In this document: in pieces, positions 26,489 through 34,837 of the stretch
How positions within the stretch are numbered: the first letter of the stretch is position 1
Layout: every line of letters starts with the position of its first letter
DNA from: JADHTT01 sp964633845
GTDB lineage: Bacteria > Campylobacterota > Campylobacteria > Campylobacterales > Arcobacteraceae
Assembly: GCA_964633845.1 (NCBI GenBank)
Contig: CAZWLA010000002.1
Location: forward strand, 1-64,000
Reading direction: 5' to 3'
Length of the DNA: 64,000 nucleotides
Notes under the pieces: generated by a model
What the model was told of the DNA's origin: nothing
Databases searched by the model: none
Seen by the model: only the letters and a program-made list of their open reading frames with translations
Made by a program: the position numbers and the translations under genes

Positions 26489-26878
26489 ATGGCAAAAGTA
26501 TACGCAACTGGTAGAAGAAAATCAGCAATCGCAAAAGTATGGCTAGAAGCTGGTAAAGGTGAAATGACTATAAATGGTGTATCTTTAGATGCATGGCTTG
26601 GTGGTCACGAAGCTATTAAAAAAAGAGTTAAGCAACCATTAGAAGTTTCTAAGCAATTAGAGTCTGTTAACTTAACGATCAAAACACTTGGTGGTGGTTA
26701 TTCTGCTCAAGCTGATGCTGTAAGACATGGTATCTCTAGAGCTTTAGTTGCTTTTGATGAGCAATTTAGAACAATCCTTAAGCCATATGGACTTCTTACA
26801 AGAGATTCAAGATCTGTTGAAAGAAAGAAATACGGAAGAAGAAAAGCAAGAAGAAGCGGTCAGTTCTCAAAGAGATAA
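26489..26878 (+). CDS. rpsI: 30S ribosomal protein S9
   Basis: S9 contacts the P-site tRNA anticodon through its basic C-terminal tail. The 129-residue protein has YATGRRKSAIAKVWL, the GGGYSAQADAVRHGISRAL block and the typical tail ending in KARRSGQFSKR. Its TAA stop overlaps the next ATG (TAATG), so the peptide-binding protein that follows is translationally coupled to it. Confidence 0.97.
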   Translation: MAKVYATGRRKSAIAKVWLEAGKGEMTINGVSLDAWLGGHEAIKKRVKQPLEVSKQLESVNLTIKTLGGGYSAQADAVRHGISRALVAFDEQFRTILKPYGLLTRDSRSVERKKYGRRKARRSGQFSKR

Positions 26879-28410
26879 TGGTTATTCCTTTTTCTATAAA
26901 AAAGCTAAAAAGATTTTTCTTTTTAGCTTTTTTTATTTCTATAGTAACTGCAAATGCATCTGTATTAAATTTAAGTATATCTTCAAATCCAAGCAGAATA
27001 AACCCTATACTAGCATCCGATAGTGCTAGTAGTGAAATAAGTGCTTGGATTTTCAATGGTCTATTTAAATATGATAAAGATGGAAATATTACAAATGATT
27101 TAGCTTCAAGCTATAAATTTATAGATAACAAAACACTACAAATCAATCTAAAACAAAATGTAAAATGGCATGATGGTACACTTTTTACAGCAAATGATGT
27201 TATCTTTACATACAACAAAATTATTGATCCAAAAATCTTTACATCTTTAAAGTCATCTTTTGCATATGTAAAAAGTGTTGAAAAAAAAGATAACTTTACA
27301 ATCATAGTTAAATATAAAGAGCCATATTTTAAAGCATTGAATATTTGGATGAGTGGAATATTGCCATACCATATTTTAAAAGATGAACAAGATCTAATGC
27401 GATCAAAATTTAATAAAAATCCAATTGGTACTGGACCATATAAATTAAAATCACTAAAAACTTCAAGCGATATTGAACTTTTAATAAATGAAAACTATTT
27501 TGATAAAGTGGCAAATATCAAAAAAATTAAATATAAATTTTTAGCTGATCCTACTACAACATTTTTTATGTTAAAACAACAAAACCTAGACCTAGGATCT
27601 CTTACACCTCTTCAAACAGATAGACAAATTGATAAGCAGTTTAAAAACAACTATAAGATAGTTGAGCAGCCAAGTTTTGGCTATACATATATGGGATTTA
27701 ATCTTTCAAACAAAAAATTAAAAGATATTAGAATACGAAAAGCACTAAGCCTAGCAGTAGATCGTCAAGAATTAGTAGATATATTATTTTTTGGTCATGG
27801 AAAAATTTGTACAGGGCCATTTTTACCTGATACTTTTGCATTTAACGATAAAGTAGAAATACCAAAACAAAATATAAAAAAAGCATTAAATCTTTTAAAA
27901 GAAGCTGGTTATGATGAAGATAATCCATTTGAATTTGAATTAGTTACAAATGCAAATAATTCTACAAGAGTATATGCTGCTCAAATTTTACAATACCAAC
28001 TAGAAAAAGCTGGTGTAAAAATGAATATTCGTATTATGGAATGGCAAGCCTTTTTAAATACAGTTGTAATGCCAAAAAAATATGAAGCTATACTTCTTGG
28101 ATGGGGACTTTCACTAATGCCTGATGCAAAACCATTATGGCATAGTCAAAGTAATAAAAAAGGTGGATTCAATCTAGTAAACTATAATAATAAAGATGTA
28201 GATATACTGATAGAACAAGGAGCAAAAACTATAAATAGAGAAGAGTTAAGTAAAATATATAAAAGTATATTTAAAAAGATTACAAGTGATCTACCTTATC
28301 TATTTTTATATATTCCAAATTCAATAACTGTAGTAAATAAAAATATACAAAATATAGAACCTGCTTTAACTGGAATAATGCATAACCAAAATGAATGGAT
28401 AAAACCATAA
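26878..28410 (+). CDS. Extracytoplasmic peptide-binding protein (SBP family 5, DppA/OppA-like)
   Basis: This 510-residue solute-binding protein of an ABC transporter has a Sec signal (residues 1-27, ending VTANA), then the family-5 start NPSRINPILASDSASSEI, the DNNTL-type region, KWHDGTLFTANDVIFTY (about residues 95-111) and GTGPYKLKS (about 182-190). It binds oligopeptides or a related ligand in the periplasm. No permease or ATPase genes are adjacent. The start at 26878 overlaps the rpsI stop. No in-frame alternative start lies between the terminator hairpin at 26898-26933 and the signal-peptide end, so the hairpin is part of the coding sequence. A HAD phosphatase follows 8 nt later. Confidence 0.85.
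   Translation: MVIPFSIKKLKRFFFLAFFISIVTANASVLNLSISSNPSRINPILASDSASSEISAWIFNGLFKYDKDGNITNDLASSYKFIDNKTLQINLKQNVKWHDGTLFTANDVIFTYNKIIDPKIFTSLKSSFAYVKSVEKKDNFTIIVKYKEPYFKALNIWMSGILPYHILKDEQDLMRSKFNKNPIGTGPYKLKSLKTSSDIELLINENYFDKVANIKKIKYKFLADPTTTFFMLKQQNLDLGSLTPLQTDRQIDKQFKNNYKIVEQPSFGYTYMGFNLSNKKLKDIRIRKALSLAVDRQELVDILFFGHGKICTGPFLPDTFAFNDKVEIPKQNIKKALNLLKEAGYDEDNPFEFELVTNANNSTRVYAAQILQYQLEKAGVKMNIRIMEWQAFLNTVVMPKKYEAILLGWGLSLMPDAKPLWHSQSNKKGGFNLVNYNNKDVDILIEQGAKTINREELSKIYKSIFKKITSDLPYLFLYIPNSITVVNKNIQNIEPALTGIMHNQNEWIKP
26898..26938 (+). terminator. Strong terminator embedded in signal-peptide codons
   Basis: AAAAAAGCTAAAAAG (26898-26912) pairs perfectly over 15 bp with CTTTTTAGCTTTTTT (26919-26933), with a 6-nt loop, and runs into a T-rich tail. 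It is placed as the terminator of rplM-rpsI, yet it encodes KKLKRFFFLAFF, the charged and hydrophobic core of the following gene's signal peptide. Confidence 0.8.
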
Positions 28411-28418
28411 GGATAAAA

Positions 28419-29078
28419 ATGAATAAACAAGACACTATAATACTTTTTGATTTAGATGGAACACTAATAGATAGCACAGATGCCATTTTAGAATCTTTCC
28501 ATTTTGCTTTTAAAGATCAAGATTTTAAATTTGATGGATCTGATCAAGATATCAAAAATGAGATTGGTTATCCTCTTGATATTATGTTTGACACATTAGG
28601 TGCTCCACAAGATAGAGTATGGGATTTTGTAGATTCATATAAAAGTCACTATAGATTAATAGCACAAGATAAAACTACTTTACTTGAAGATGCATTAGAA
28701 GCTGTACAAGAGGCTAATAAAATTGCTAGACTAGGTGTAGTAACAACTAAGACTACACAATATTCTATCCCACTACTTAAAAACTTTGGTATTTTAGACT
28801 ATTTTGAAACGATAATTGGTAGACAAGAGGTAGAAAATCCAAAACCACACCCTGAACCTATACTAAATGCACTAAAAAATATGAATGCAATAGGACATAA
28901 AAATTGCTATATAATTGGAGATACAAAACTAGATCTAATAGCAGCAAACAAAGCTAAAATCAAGTCTGTTGGGGTATTGTGTGGCTACGGACAAGAACTA
29001 GATCTAAAGCAATATACTCAAAATATTGCTACAAATTCTCTCAACGCAATAAATTTAATAAAGCATACCCTAAACTAA
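28419..29078 (+). CDS. HAD-superfamily hydrolase (phosphoglycolate phosphatase-like)
   Basis: The 219-residue protein carries the HAD motifs: FDLDGTLIDS (motif I, nucleophile Asp near residue 11), TTKT (motif II), a conserved Lys in NPKPHPEPI, and IGDTKLDLIAANKA (motif IV). The Gph / pyrophosphatase PpaX type is the closest match, but substrate cannot be fixed. The start at 28419 is chosen because AAGGA lies 7 nt upstream; an in-frame ATG at 28395 would overlap the previous gene and lacks a ribosome site. Confidence 0.85.
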   Translation: MNKQDTIILFDLDGTLIDSTDAILESFHFAFKDQDFKFDGSDQDIKNEIGYPLDIMFDTLGAPQDRVWDFVDSYKSHYRLIAQDKTTLLEDALEAVQEANKIARLGVVTTKTTQYSIPLLKNFGILDYFETIIGRQEVENPKPHPEPILNALKNMNAIGHKNCYIIGDTKLDLIAANKAKIKSVGVLCGYGQELDLKQYTQNIATNSLNAINLIKHTLN

Positions 29079-29122
29079 AGCAATTTATAAGTTGATTTAA
29101 CATAAAATCAGAGACAAACATT

Positions 29123-29146
29123 AAAAAAAGCATCTGATGCTTTTAT
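29123..29146 (+). promoter_or_regulatory. Leader hairpin just upstream of porC
   Basis: AAAAGCAT (29126-29133) pairs with ATGCTTTT (29137-29144) around a 3-nt loop and is followed by TATTA. TAAAAT at 29103-29108 is a plausible -10 box, so the hairpin would lie in the por 5' leader, ending 19 nt before the porC ATG. Alternatively it terminates the upstream HAD gene. Confidence 0.5.
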
Positions 29147-29163
29147 TACTATTAGGAGAAACT

Positions 29164-29730
29164 ATGTTAGAAATTAGATGGCACAGTAGAGCTGGACAAG
29201 GTGCCGTAACAGGTGCTAAAGGTCTTGGTTCTGTTGTTGCTGAAACTGGGAAACAAGTACAAGCATTTTCATTTTACGGTTCTGCAAAAAGAGGAGCGGC
29301 AATGACTGCTTATAACAGAATTGATGATAACAAACTATTAAATCATGAAAGATATATGGTTCCTGATTATGTATTTGTAATTGATCCAGGTTTAGCATAT
29401 ACTGATAACATCACTGAAGACTGTAATGAAAATACAAAATATATTATTACTACTCACCTTACTGATAAAAAAGAGTTAATCAATATGATTCCTGCTTTAG
29501 AAGGAAAAGAAGATCAAGTATTTATTGTAGATTGTTTAACAATTGCTCAAGAAACTATTGGTAGACCTATTCCAAATACTCCTGTACTTGGTGCATTTAT
29601 GAAATTAAGTGGTATGTTTGAAATTGAAGTATTCAAAAATGCTATGAAATCTGTACTTGGGAAATTACCTCAAAAAATTATTGATGCGAATATGCTAGCA
29701 ATTCAACGAGCATATGACGAAGTGAAATAA
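29164..29730 (+). CDS. porC: Pyruvate:ferredoxin oxidoreductase gamma subunit
   Basis: This is the 188-residue gamma subunit of four-subunit pyruvate synthase/oxidoreductase. It shows EIRWHSRAGQGAVTGAKGLG at the N-terminus and the NTPVLGAFMK motif. The gene order gamma-delta-alpha-beta matches por of Helicobacter and Campylobacter, not the delta-alpha-beta-gamma order of oor (2-oxoglutarate). The start at 29164 follows AGGAGA by 4 nt; an open frame from 29137 runs through the leader hairpin and is unlikely. Confidence 0.92.
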   Translation: MLEIRWHSRAGQGAVTGAKGLGSVVAETGKQVQAFSFYGSAKRGAAMTAYNRIDDNKLLNHERYMVPDYVFVIDPGLAYTDNITEDCNENTKYIITTHLTDKKELINMIPALEGKEDQVFIVDCLTIAQETIGRPIPNTPVLGAFMKLSGMFEIEVFKNAMKSVLGKLPQKIIDANMLAIQRAYDEVK

Positions 29731-29739
29731 GGAGATATT

Positions 29740-30204
29740 ATGGCTAAAGATAAAAATGAAAATTTAGATAGAGTTGTTCCTCAGTTAACAAGTATACCAG
29801 ATCAAAAATCTGTATTTGATATGGGTTGGGATGAATTAGTACCTGGTGCAGCATGTTTTTCATTCAATGAAGATATTGACCATACAGTTGTAGATGTACA
29901 GCCAGAAGATAGAATCTATGCTGAAACAAATTCAATTAACAAATATGTTGGTGACTGGAGAGTTGTAAAGCCAGTATGGAAAGCTGATCTATGTATTGAT
30001 TGTCAAAACTGTTGGTTATATTGTCCAGATACATCTATTATCTCTAGAGATAAAGAGATGGTTGGTATTGATTATGATCACTGTAAAGGATGTGGAATAT
30101 GTTCAGAAGTATGTCCTACAAATCCAAAATCACTAGTAATGTTTGTTGAAACTATGAAAAATGAAGAGGCACTAATGCAGTGGCCAGAGAAAGAAGGTAA
30201 ATAA
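29740..30204 (+). CDS. porD: Pyruvate:ferredoxin oxidoreductase delta (ferredoxin) subunit
   Basis: The 154-residue electron-transfer subunit binds two [4Fe-4S] clusters through CIDCQNCWLYCPD (about residues 87-99) and CKGCGICSEVCPTNP (about 114-128). The N-terminal 70 residues form the extension typical of epsilonproteobacterial PorD. It has AGGAGATATT before the ATG and lies 9 nt after porC. It passes electrons between the alpha/beta core and ferredoxin or flavodoxin; for CO2 fixation the flow is toward pyruvate. Confidence 0.93.
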   Translation: MAKDKNENLDRVVPQLTSIPDQKSVFDMGWDELVPGAACFSFNEDIDHTVVDVQPEDRIYAETNSINKYVGDWRVVKPVWKADLCIDCQNCWLYCPDTSIISRDKEMVGIDYDHCKGCGICSEVCPTNPKSLVMFVETMKNEEALMQWPEKEGK

Positions 30205-30205
30205 T

Positions 30206-31459
30206 ATGAGTAAATTAAAAACAGGAAACTCAAGAGTAATGGAGCTTAATACTGTTGAAGTATGGGATGGAAATGTTGCAAACTCGCATGCTTTAAGACA
30301 AGCAAGTGTTGATGTAGTTTCTGCCTATCCTATTACACCATCAACTGGTACAGTTGAAGGTTATGCATCACATAAAGCAAATGGTTATGTAGATGGTGAA
30401 ATGATCATGACAGAATCTGAGCATGCAGCAATGTCTGGATGTATTGGTGCTGCTGCTGCAGGTGCTAGAACTGCAACTGCTACATCTTCTCAAGGTCTTG
30501 CACTTATGGTTGAGACACTTTATCAAGCAGCTGGTATGAGAATGCCAATTGTATTATGTCTAATCAACAGAGCATTAGCTGCTCCACTAAATGTAAATGG
30601 TGACCACTCTGATATGTACTTAGCAAATCAATCTGGTTGGATCTCAATTGATGCATGTAACCCAGAAGAGTCTTATGATCTTGTACTTTGTGCATTTAAA
30701 ATTGCAGAGAATAAAGATGTAAGACTACCAGTAATTGTTAACCAAGATGGATTCTTAACTTCACACAAAGCTCAAAATGTTAGAGCTTTATCTGATGAAG
30801 TTGCACATGAATTTGTTGGTGACTACTTAGAAATCAACTCTATGCTTAACTTTGATAAACCTGTAACTCATGGTGTACAAACAGAATCTGACTGGCACTT
30901 TGAACATAAAGCAAAACAAAATAAAGCTATGATGGAATCTCCAAAAGTTATCCAAGAAGTATTTGACGAGTATGCTAAAGTAAGTGGTAGACAATATAAT
31001 ATGATTGAAACACATATGACAGAAGATGCTGATGTAATCTTAATTTGTATGGGTACTACTTATGAAACTACTTGTGTAACTGCTGATAAATTAAGAGCTG
31101 AAGGTAAAAAAGTTGGCGTTATGATGCCTAGAGTATTTAGACCAACTCAACTAGAAGCTTTTGTAAAAGAATTAGGAAATGCTAAAGCAGTTGTATGTAT
31201 GGACAGATCAGCTCCTGGTGGACAAACTGGATTATTATACAATGACGTTTCTGCTGCATTATTCAATACTGATAAAAGACCATTATTAACAAATGTTATT
31301 TATGGTCTTGGTGGTAGAGATATCAATGTTGAAAACTTATCTGGTATCTTTAATGATGCATTAGCAAATGTTGAAGCAGGTAAAATATTAAATGGTGCTA
31401 TCCAACAATGGGTTGGAGTAAGAGGGCCAGAATTAAAATACTACAGCGTAGAAGGATAA
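30206..31459 (+). CDS. porA: Pyruvate:ferredoxin oxidoreductase alpha subunit
   Basis: The 417-residue alpha subunit carries domain I and II of the pyruvate synthase. YPITPSTGTVEGYASH (about residues 41-56), SEHAAMSGCIGAAAAGART and the TSSQGLALMVE block are diagnostic. The C-terminal domain shows VGVMMPRVFRP and MDRSAPGGQTG. It starts 1 nt after the porD stop region and is followed 3 nt later by porB. Confidence 0.95.
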   Translation: MSKLKTGNSRVMELNTVEVWDGNVANSHALRQASVDVVSAYPITPSTGTVEGYASHKANGYVDGEMIMTESEHAAMSGCIGAAAAGARTATATSSQGLALMVETLYQAAGMRMPIVLCLINRALAAPLNVNGDHSDMYLANQSGWISIDACNPEESYDLVLCAFKIAENKDVRLPVIVNQDGFLTSHKAQNVRALSDEVAHEFVGDYLEINSMLNFDKPVTHGVQTESDWHFEHKAKQNKAMMESPKVIQEVFDEYAKVSGRQYNMIETHMTEDADVILICMGTTYETTCVTADKLRAEGKKVGVMMPRVFRPTQLEAFVKELGNAKAVVCMDRSAPGGQTGLLYNDVSAALFNTDKRPLLTNVIYGLGGRDINVENLSGIFNDALANVEAGKILNGAIQQWVGVRGPELKYYSVEG

Positions 31460-31462
31460 AAG

Positions 31463-32446
31463 ATGAGTTGTATTACAGGTGGATGTGCTCCACAAGGAAA
31501 TAAAGAAATTAAAAACTTAAAATCTTTCTCTACAGCAGCAGAAAGATTTGAAGGTGCTCACGTACTATGTCCAGGGTGTGCTCACTCTATTATTGTAAGA
31601 GAGATCTTAAATGCTACAAATGACAACTTAGTTGTATCTGCATCTACTGGATGTCTTGAAGTTTGTACTGCTATCTATCCACATACTTCATGGGATTGTT
31701 CATGGATTCATATTGGATTTGAAAACTCTTCAACTGCAATTGCAGGTGCTGAAGTAGCAAATAAAGCATTAAGAGCAAAAGGTAGAATTTCTGCTGACAC
31801 TCCAGAGCCAAAGTTTGTAGCATTTGGTGGTGATGGTGCTACTTACGATATTGGATTCCAATGGATTTCTGGTTGTTTTGAAAGAGGTCATGACATGATG
31901 TATGTATGTCTTGATAATGAAGTATATGCAAATACTGGTGGTCAAAGATCTTCAGCTACACCTATTGGTGCAACTGCAACTACTACACCAGCAGGATCAC
32001 ACTCATATGGTGAAAAGCAACACAAAAAAGATATGCTTCAAATTATGGCAGCACATGGCTCTCCATATGTAGCACAAATCGCTCCAAATAAATGGAAAGA
32101 TATGGTTAAAAAAATTCAAAAAGGTTTTGATACTAAAGGTCCTGTATACATTAATGCAATGTCAGCTTGTACTACAGAGTGGAAGTTCCCAATGCACCAA
32201 ACAATTGAAGTATCTGATATGGCGGTTGATTCATTAGTATTTCCATTATATGAGATTATTGATGGTGCTGAATTAAATATTACTTATAGACCAAAAAATA
32301 TTGTATCTGTAAGAGATTACTTAGCGGTTCAACCAAGATTTAAACACCTATTCAAACCTGAATATGAGCATATTATTGCTGAGAAGCAAAAGCTTGTAGA
32401 TAGAGATTGGGAAAGACTACAAAGAAGAGAAGAAGCAAGAGTTTAA
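31463..32446 (+). CDS. porB: Pyruvate:ferredoxin oxidoreductase beta subunit
   Basis: The 327-residue beta subunit binds thiamine diphosphate and a [4Fe-4S] cluster. Cluster Cys are in LCPGCAH (about residues 35-41) and STGCLEVC, with a later Cys near SACTTEWKF. The ThDP motif GGDGATYDIGFQW and the DNEVYANTGGQRSS block are intact. CLEVCTAIYPHTSWDCSWIH is closer to PorB than to 2-oxoglutarate enzymes. The TAA stop (32444-32446) is the first codon of the structured 3' element. Confidence 0.95.
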   Translation: MSCITGGCAPQGNKEIKNLKSFSTAAERFEGAHVLCPGCAHSIIVREILNATNDNLVVSASTGCLEVCTAIYPHTSWDCSWIHIGFENSSTAIAGAEVANKALRAKGRISADTPEPKFVAFGGDGATYDIGFQWISGCFERGHDMMYVCLDNEVYANTGGQRSSATPIGATATTTPAGSHSYGEKQHKKDMLQIMAAHGSPYVAQIAPNKWKDMVKKIQKGFDTKGPVYINAMSACTTEWKFPMHQTIEVSDMAVDSLVFPLYEIIDGAELNITYRPKNIVSVRDYLAVQPRFKHLFKPEYEHIIAEKQKLVDRDWERLQRREEARV

Positions 32447-32567
32447 AAGAGAAATCTTTACTCATCTTCTTCGTTAAAACCAAAATTTTTAGCACTCGCT
32501 TACATAAGTAAGCTCCTTTGCTAAAATTTTGGCTTTGCCTCAAATCTAAATAAAGCTTTCTCTTTTA
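32444..32567 (+). repeat. Stop-codon-linked structured 3' element, copy 4 (best formed)
   Basis: TAAAAGAGAAA, whose first codon is the porB stop, pairs perfectly with TTTCTCTTTTA (11 bp, 32557-32567); TTTA/TAAA continues inside a small bulge. The linker CTTCTTCGTTAAAA leads to the middle helix CCAAAATTTTTAGCA / TGCTAAAATTTTGG, then the apex CTTAC-ATAA-GTAAG, CTCCTT and TTTGCCTCAAATCTAAA. Confidence 0.85.
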
Positions 32568-32638
32568 AAGTAAGATAGTTTCACTTTAATAATATTTCAT
32601 AAAATCAAATACTATACATTTTTTAGATAAAATTCTTC

Positions 32639-33520
32639 ATGCAAGAAACTTATTCATTTCCACTTTATAGACCACCAGCAGAAGCTAATAGTATAATAAT
32701 TCAAGTTACTAATGGTTGTAGTTATAATCAGTGTACATTCTGTTCTATGTATATCGATAAAAAATATACTATAAATACTCTAGATGAAATATATAAACAA
32801 ATAGATTATTTTTCATTACAAAATCCAAATGCAACAAAAATATTTTTAGCAGATGGAGATGTATTGGGTATAGACACAAATATTATACTTGAAATACTAA
32901 AATATTTACAAACAAAATTTTCTAAGCTTAGAAGAGTATCCACATATGGATCAACACAAAATATATTAAATAAAACAGATGAAGAGCTAAAACTTTTAAA
33001 AGAAAATAAACTAAGCCTAATTTACTATGGTATTGAATCAGGAAGCGATACTATACTGGAAAAAATAAATAAAGGTGTAAACTCACAAGAGATTATTGAT
33101 ACTATTAAAAAGATTACCGCTGCTAATATAAAAGTATCAGCAACAGTTATACTAGGTCTTGGTGGTATTGCTTACTCAAGAGAACATATATTACATAGTG
33201 CAAGAATAGTTAATGAAACCCAAATAACATATTTATCTACACTTCAACTTGGACTTGACGATAGCATCAAAGATAGATTCTTTAAAAACTTTAGTGATTA
33301 TTTTGCATCTACTGATTATGATATTATTAACGAGCAAAGAGAGTTTATAGAAGCTATAAACCCTACAAATAAGATAATATTTAGATCAAATCATGCATCA
33401 AATGCTATTCATCTATCAGGAACTCTTCCTAGAGATAAAGGAAAACTTATAGATCAACTAGATGTGGCAAAAATTATGGGTAATGAGATTATTATACCTA
33501 TAAAATATAGAGGATTTTAA
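32639..33520 (+). CDS. Radical SAM protein of unassigned function
   Basis: The 293-residue protein has a radical SAM core with the cluster Cys at residues 27, 32 and 35 (CSYNQCTFC), that is CX4CX2C rather than the canonical CX3CX2C. The ADGDVLG and YGIESGSD blocks follow at the positions expected for the glycine-rich SAM-binding motif and the later strand. The start PLYRPPAEANS and the NHASNAIHLSGTLPRDK tail recall a widespread uncharacterised family sometimes labelled coproporphyrinogen-oxidase-like. No substrate can be assigned. It stands alone after the structured element and is convergent with the outer-membrane protein gene (stop codons abut). Confidence 0.8.
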   Translation: MQETYSFPLYRPPAEANSIIIQVTNGCSYNQCTFCSMYIDKKYTINTLDEIYKQIDYFSLQNPNATKIFLADGDVLGIDTNIILEILKYLQTKFSKLRRVSTYGSTQNILNKTDEELKLLKENKLSLIYYGIESGSDTILEKINKGVNSQEIIDTIKKITAANIKVSATVILGLGGIAYSREHILHSARIVNETQITYLSTLQLGLDDSIKDRFFKNFSDYFASTDYDIINEQREFIEAINPTNKIIFRSNHASNAIHLSGTLPRDKGKLIDQLDVAKIMGNEIIIPIKYRGF

Positions 33521-34255
33521 TTAAAACTTATAAGAGATACCCGTCTTAGTAGATAGGTCAGATTTATCTATTCCACTTGCAGGTTTTGAATCATACATAT
33601 GGTTTACACTAATCACTAAATCAAGTGTCTTTGTAATTACAAATGATAATTGTGCTTTTTGTGAAATATGATAATCACTGGCATTATCAAGTCTTGGTTG
33701 ATAGTATCCATTGTATGTAAACTTATTGTTATTCTCGAATTTTTGATTATATGATATATAAGAGTTTATGGATTCAAAACTACTTTTAACACTATCTTCA
33801 TCTAATTTTGTATTAAATACACCTAATCCAAAAAATACGCTACTCTCATTTTCTAAATTCATTTTATATCTAGCACCAATACCACTTAAGTATCTTGATT
33901 TAATAGATCTAAATGTATCTTTTTGTGCCTGAAAAAATAGTTCATAGTTTAATGAAGGATTATTACTTGTTCGTATATGTCTTAAGTGTACAAAAGTTTT
34001 ATCTGTATTTTTAATACCTTTTGACTCTCCATATTCATGATCTAGTAAAATCATATTAGCATTATCTATATTGTAAAATGTACTTTTAAAGCTAAGAGAT
34101 GTAGTTGTTACATCACTATTTCCTGATTTTGTACTGCATGAAGCAGCAATTTGTGATTTTGACTCTTCTTTGCCTGTAATTTCAATTGGCTTAATACTTA
34201 CTATTGCTAATGCACTTGAAGCAAGCAGTATAGATCCTAATAATATTTTTTTCAT
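33521..34255 (-). CDS. DUF481-like outer-membrane beta-barrel protein
   Basis: The 244-residue protein has a signal peptide (MKKILLGSILLASSALA) and alternating-strand sequence ending in the aromatic residue Phe, as expected for a BamA-inserted barrel. The patterns SLSFKSTFYNID, YELFFQAQKDTFRSIKSRY and SGIGARYKM resemble the DUF481/YdiY family. A TTG start three codons upstream is open, but AAGGA is better spaced for ATG 34255. It follows the FixH-like gene by 15 nt in the same orientation. Function is unknown. Confidence 0.65.
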   Translation of the reverse strand: MKKILLGSILLASSALAIVSIKPIEITGKEESKSQIAASCSTKSGNSDVTTTSLSFKSTFYNIDNANMILLDHEYGESKGIKNTDKTFVHLRHIRTSNNPSLNYELFFQAQKDTFRSIKSRYLSGIGARYKMNLENESSVFFGLGVFNTKLDEDSVKSSFESINSYISYNQKFENNNKFTYNGYYQPRLDNASDYHISQKAQLSFVITKTLDLVISVNHMYDSKPASGIDKSDLSTKTGISYKF

Positions 34256-34270
34256 AATTAGCAATCCTTT

Positions 34271-34837
34271 TTATTTAGCATTTGTTTTAATAAAGAAAAA
34301 ACCTTTCTCTTTACCTATTTCTATAGTACCAGTAATATTCCAATAACCAATTTGTTTTAATTCAAAACTATCACTTTTACCGTTTTTAAACTCTAGCCTC
34401 TTATCATTTTCATGTGTTGTAGCCATAGTAACAAGCATATTAGTTTTTACATTTTTAATACAGTTACCATCTTTATCAGTAATTTTAACTTCAAAATTAT
34501 TTGTACCTGGTTTTAATATATTTTTTCTAATCTTTCTTTGAGAAATTGCTCTTTGCGCCAAAAATACATCTTCATGCGTGATACCCTTAATCACTTCATC
34601 ATTAAATTTAAATTCAATATAATACTTACTATTAAGTCTTGCATTTGATAATACTATATCATTATAATTATTATCAATATTATGGTATGTACTCAAAAAT
34701 GAATTATCATCATCTTTACCTACACCTGCTTGCATAGTCATATATACCGTCCATATAATTAATCCAAGACCAGATACAAATTTAGCTACAAATATCGTAT
34801 ATAGTAGCCATTTATTCATTGGCTTTTTTGTTCCCAT
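34271..34837 (-). CDS. FixH-like membrane protein of the cbb3 oxidase cluster
   Basis: The 188-residue protein has one N-terminal membrane span (residues about 12-33) and a periplasmic domain with two FixH-like halves: the region SFLSTYHNIDNNYNDIVLSN after the membrane (given here split by spacing), and an Ig-like strand pattern ending ITGTIEIGKEKGFFF. FixH/CcoH stabilises cbb3 assembly. Its ATG overlaps the stop of the TPM-like gene (TAATG). The CcoH role is inferred from weak similarity plus nearby ccoNOQP. Confidence 0.6.
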   Translation of the reverse strand: MGTKKPMNKWLLYTIFVAKFVSGLGLIIWTVYMTMQAGVGKDDDNSFLSTYHNIDNNYNDIVLSNARLNSKYYIEFKFNDEVIKGITHEDVFLAQRAISQRKIRKNILKPGTNNFEVKITDKDGNCIKNVKTNMLVTMATTHENDKRLEFKNGKSDSFELKQIGYWNITGTIEIGKEKGFFFIKTNAK

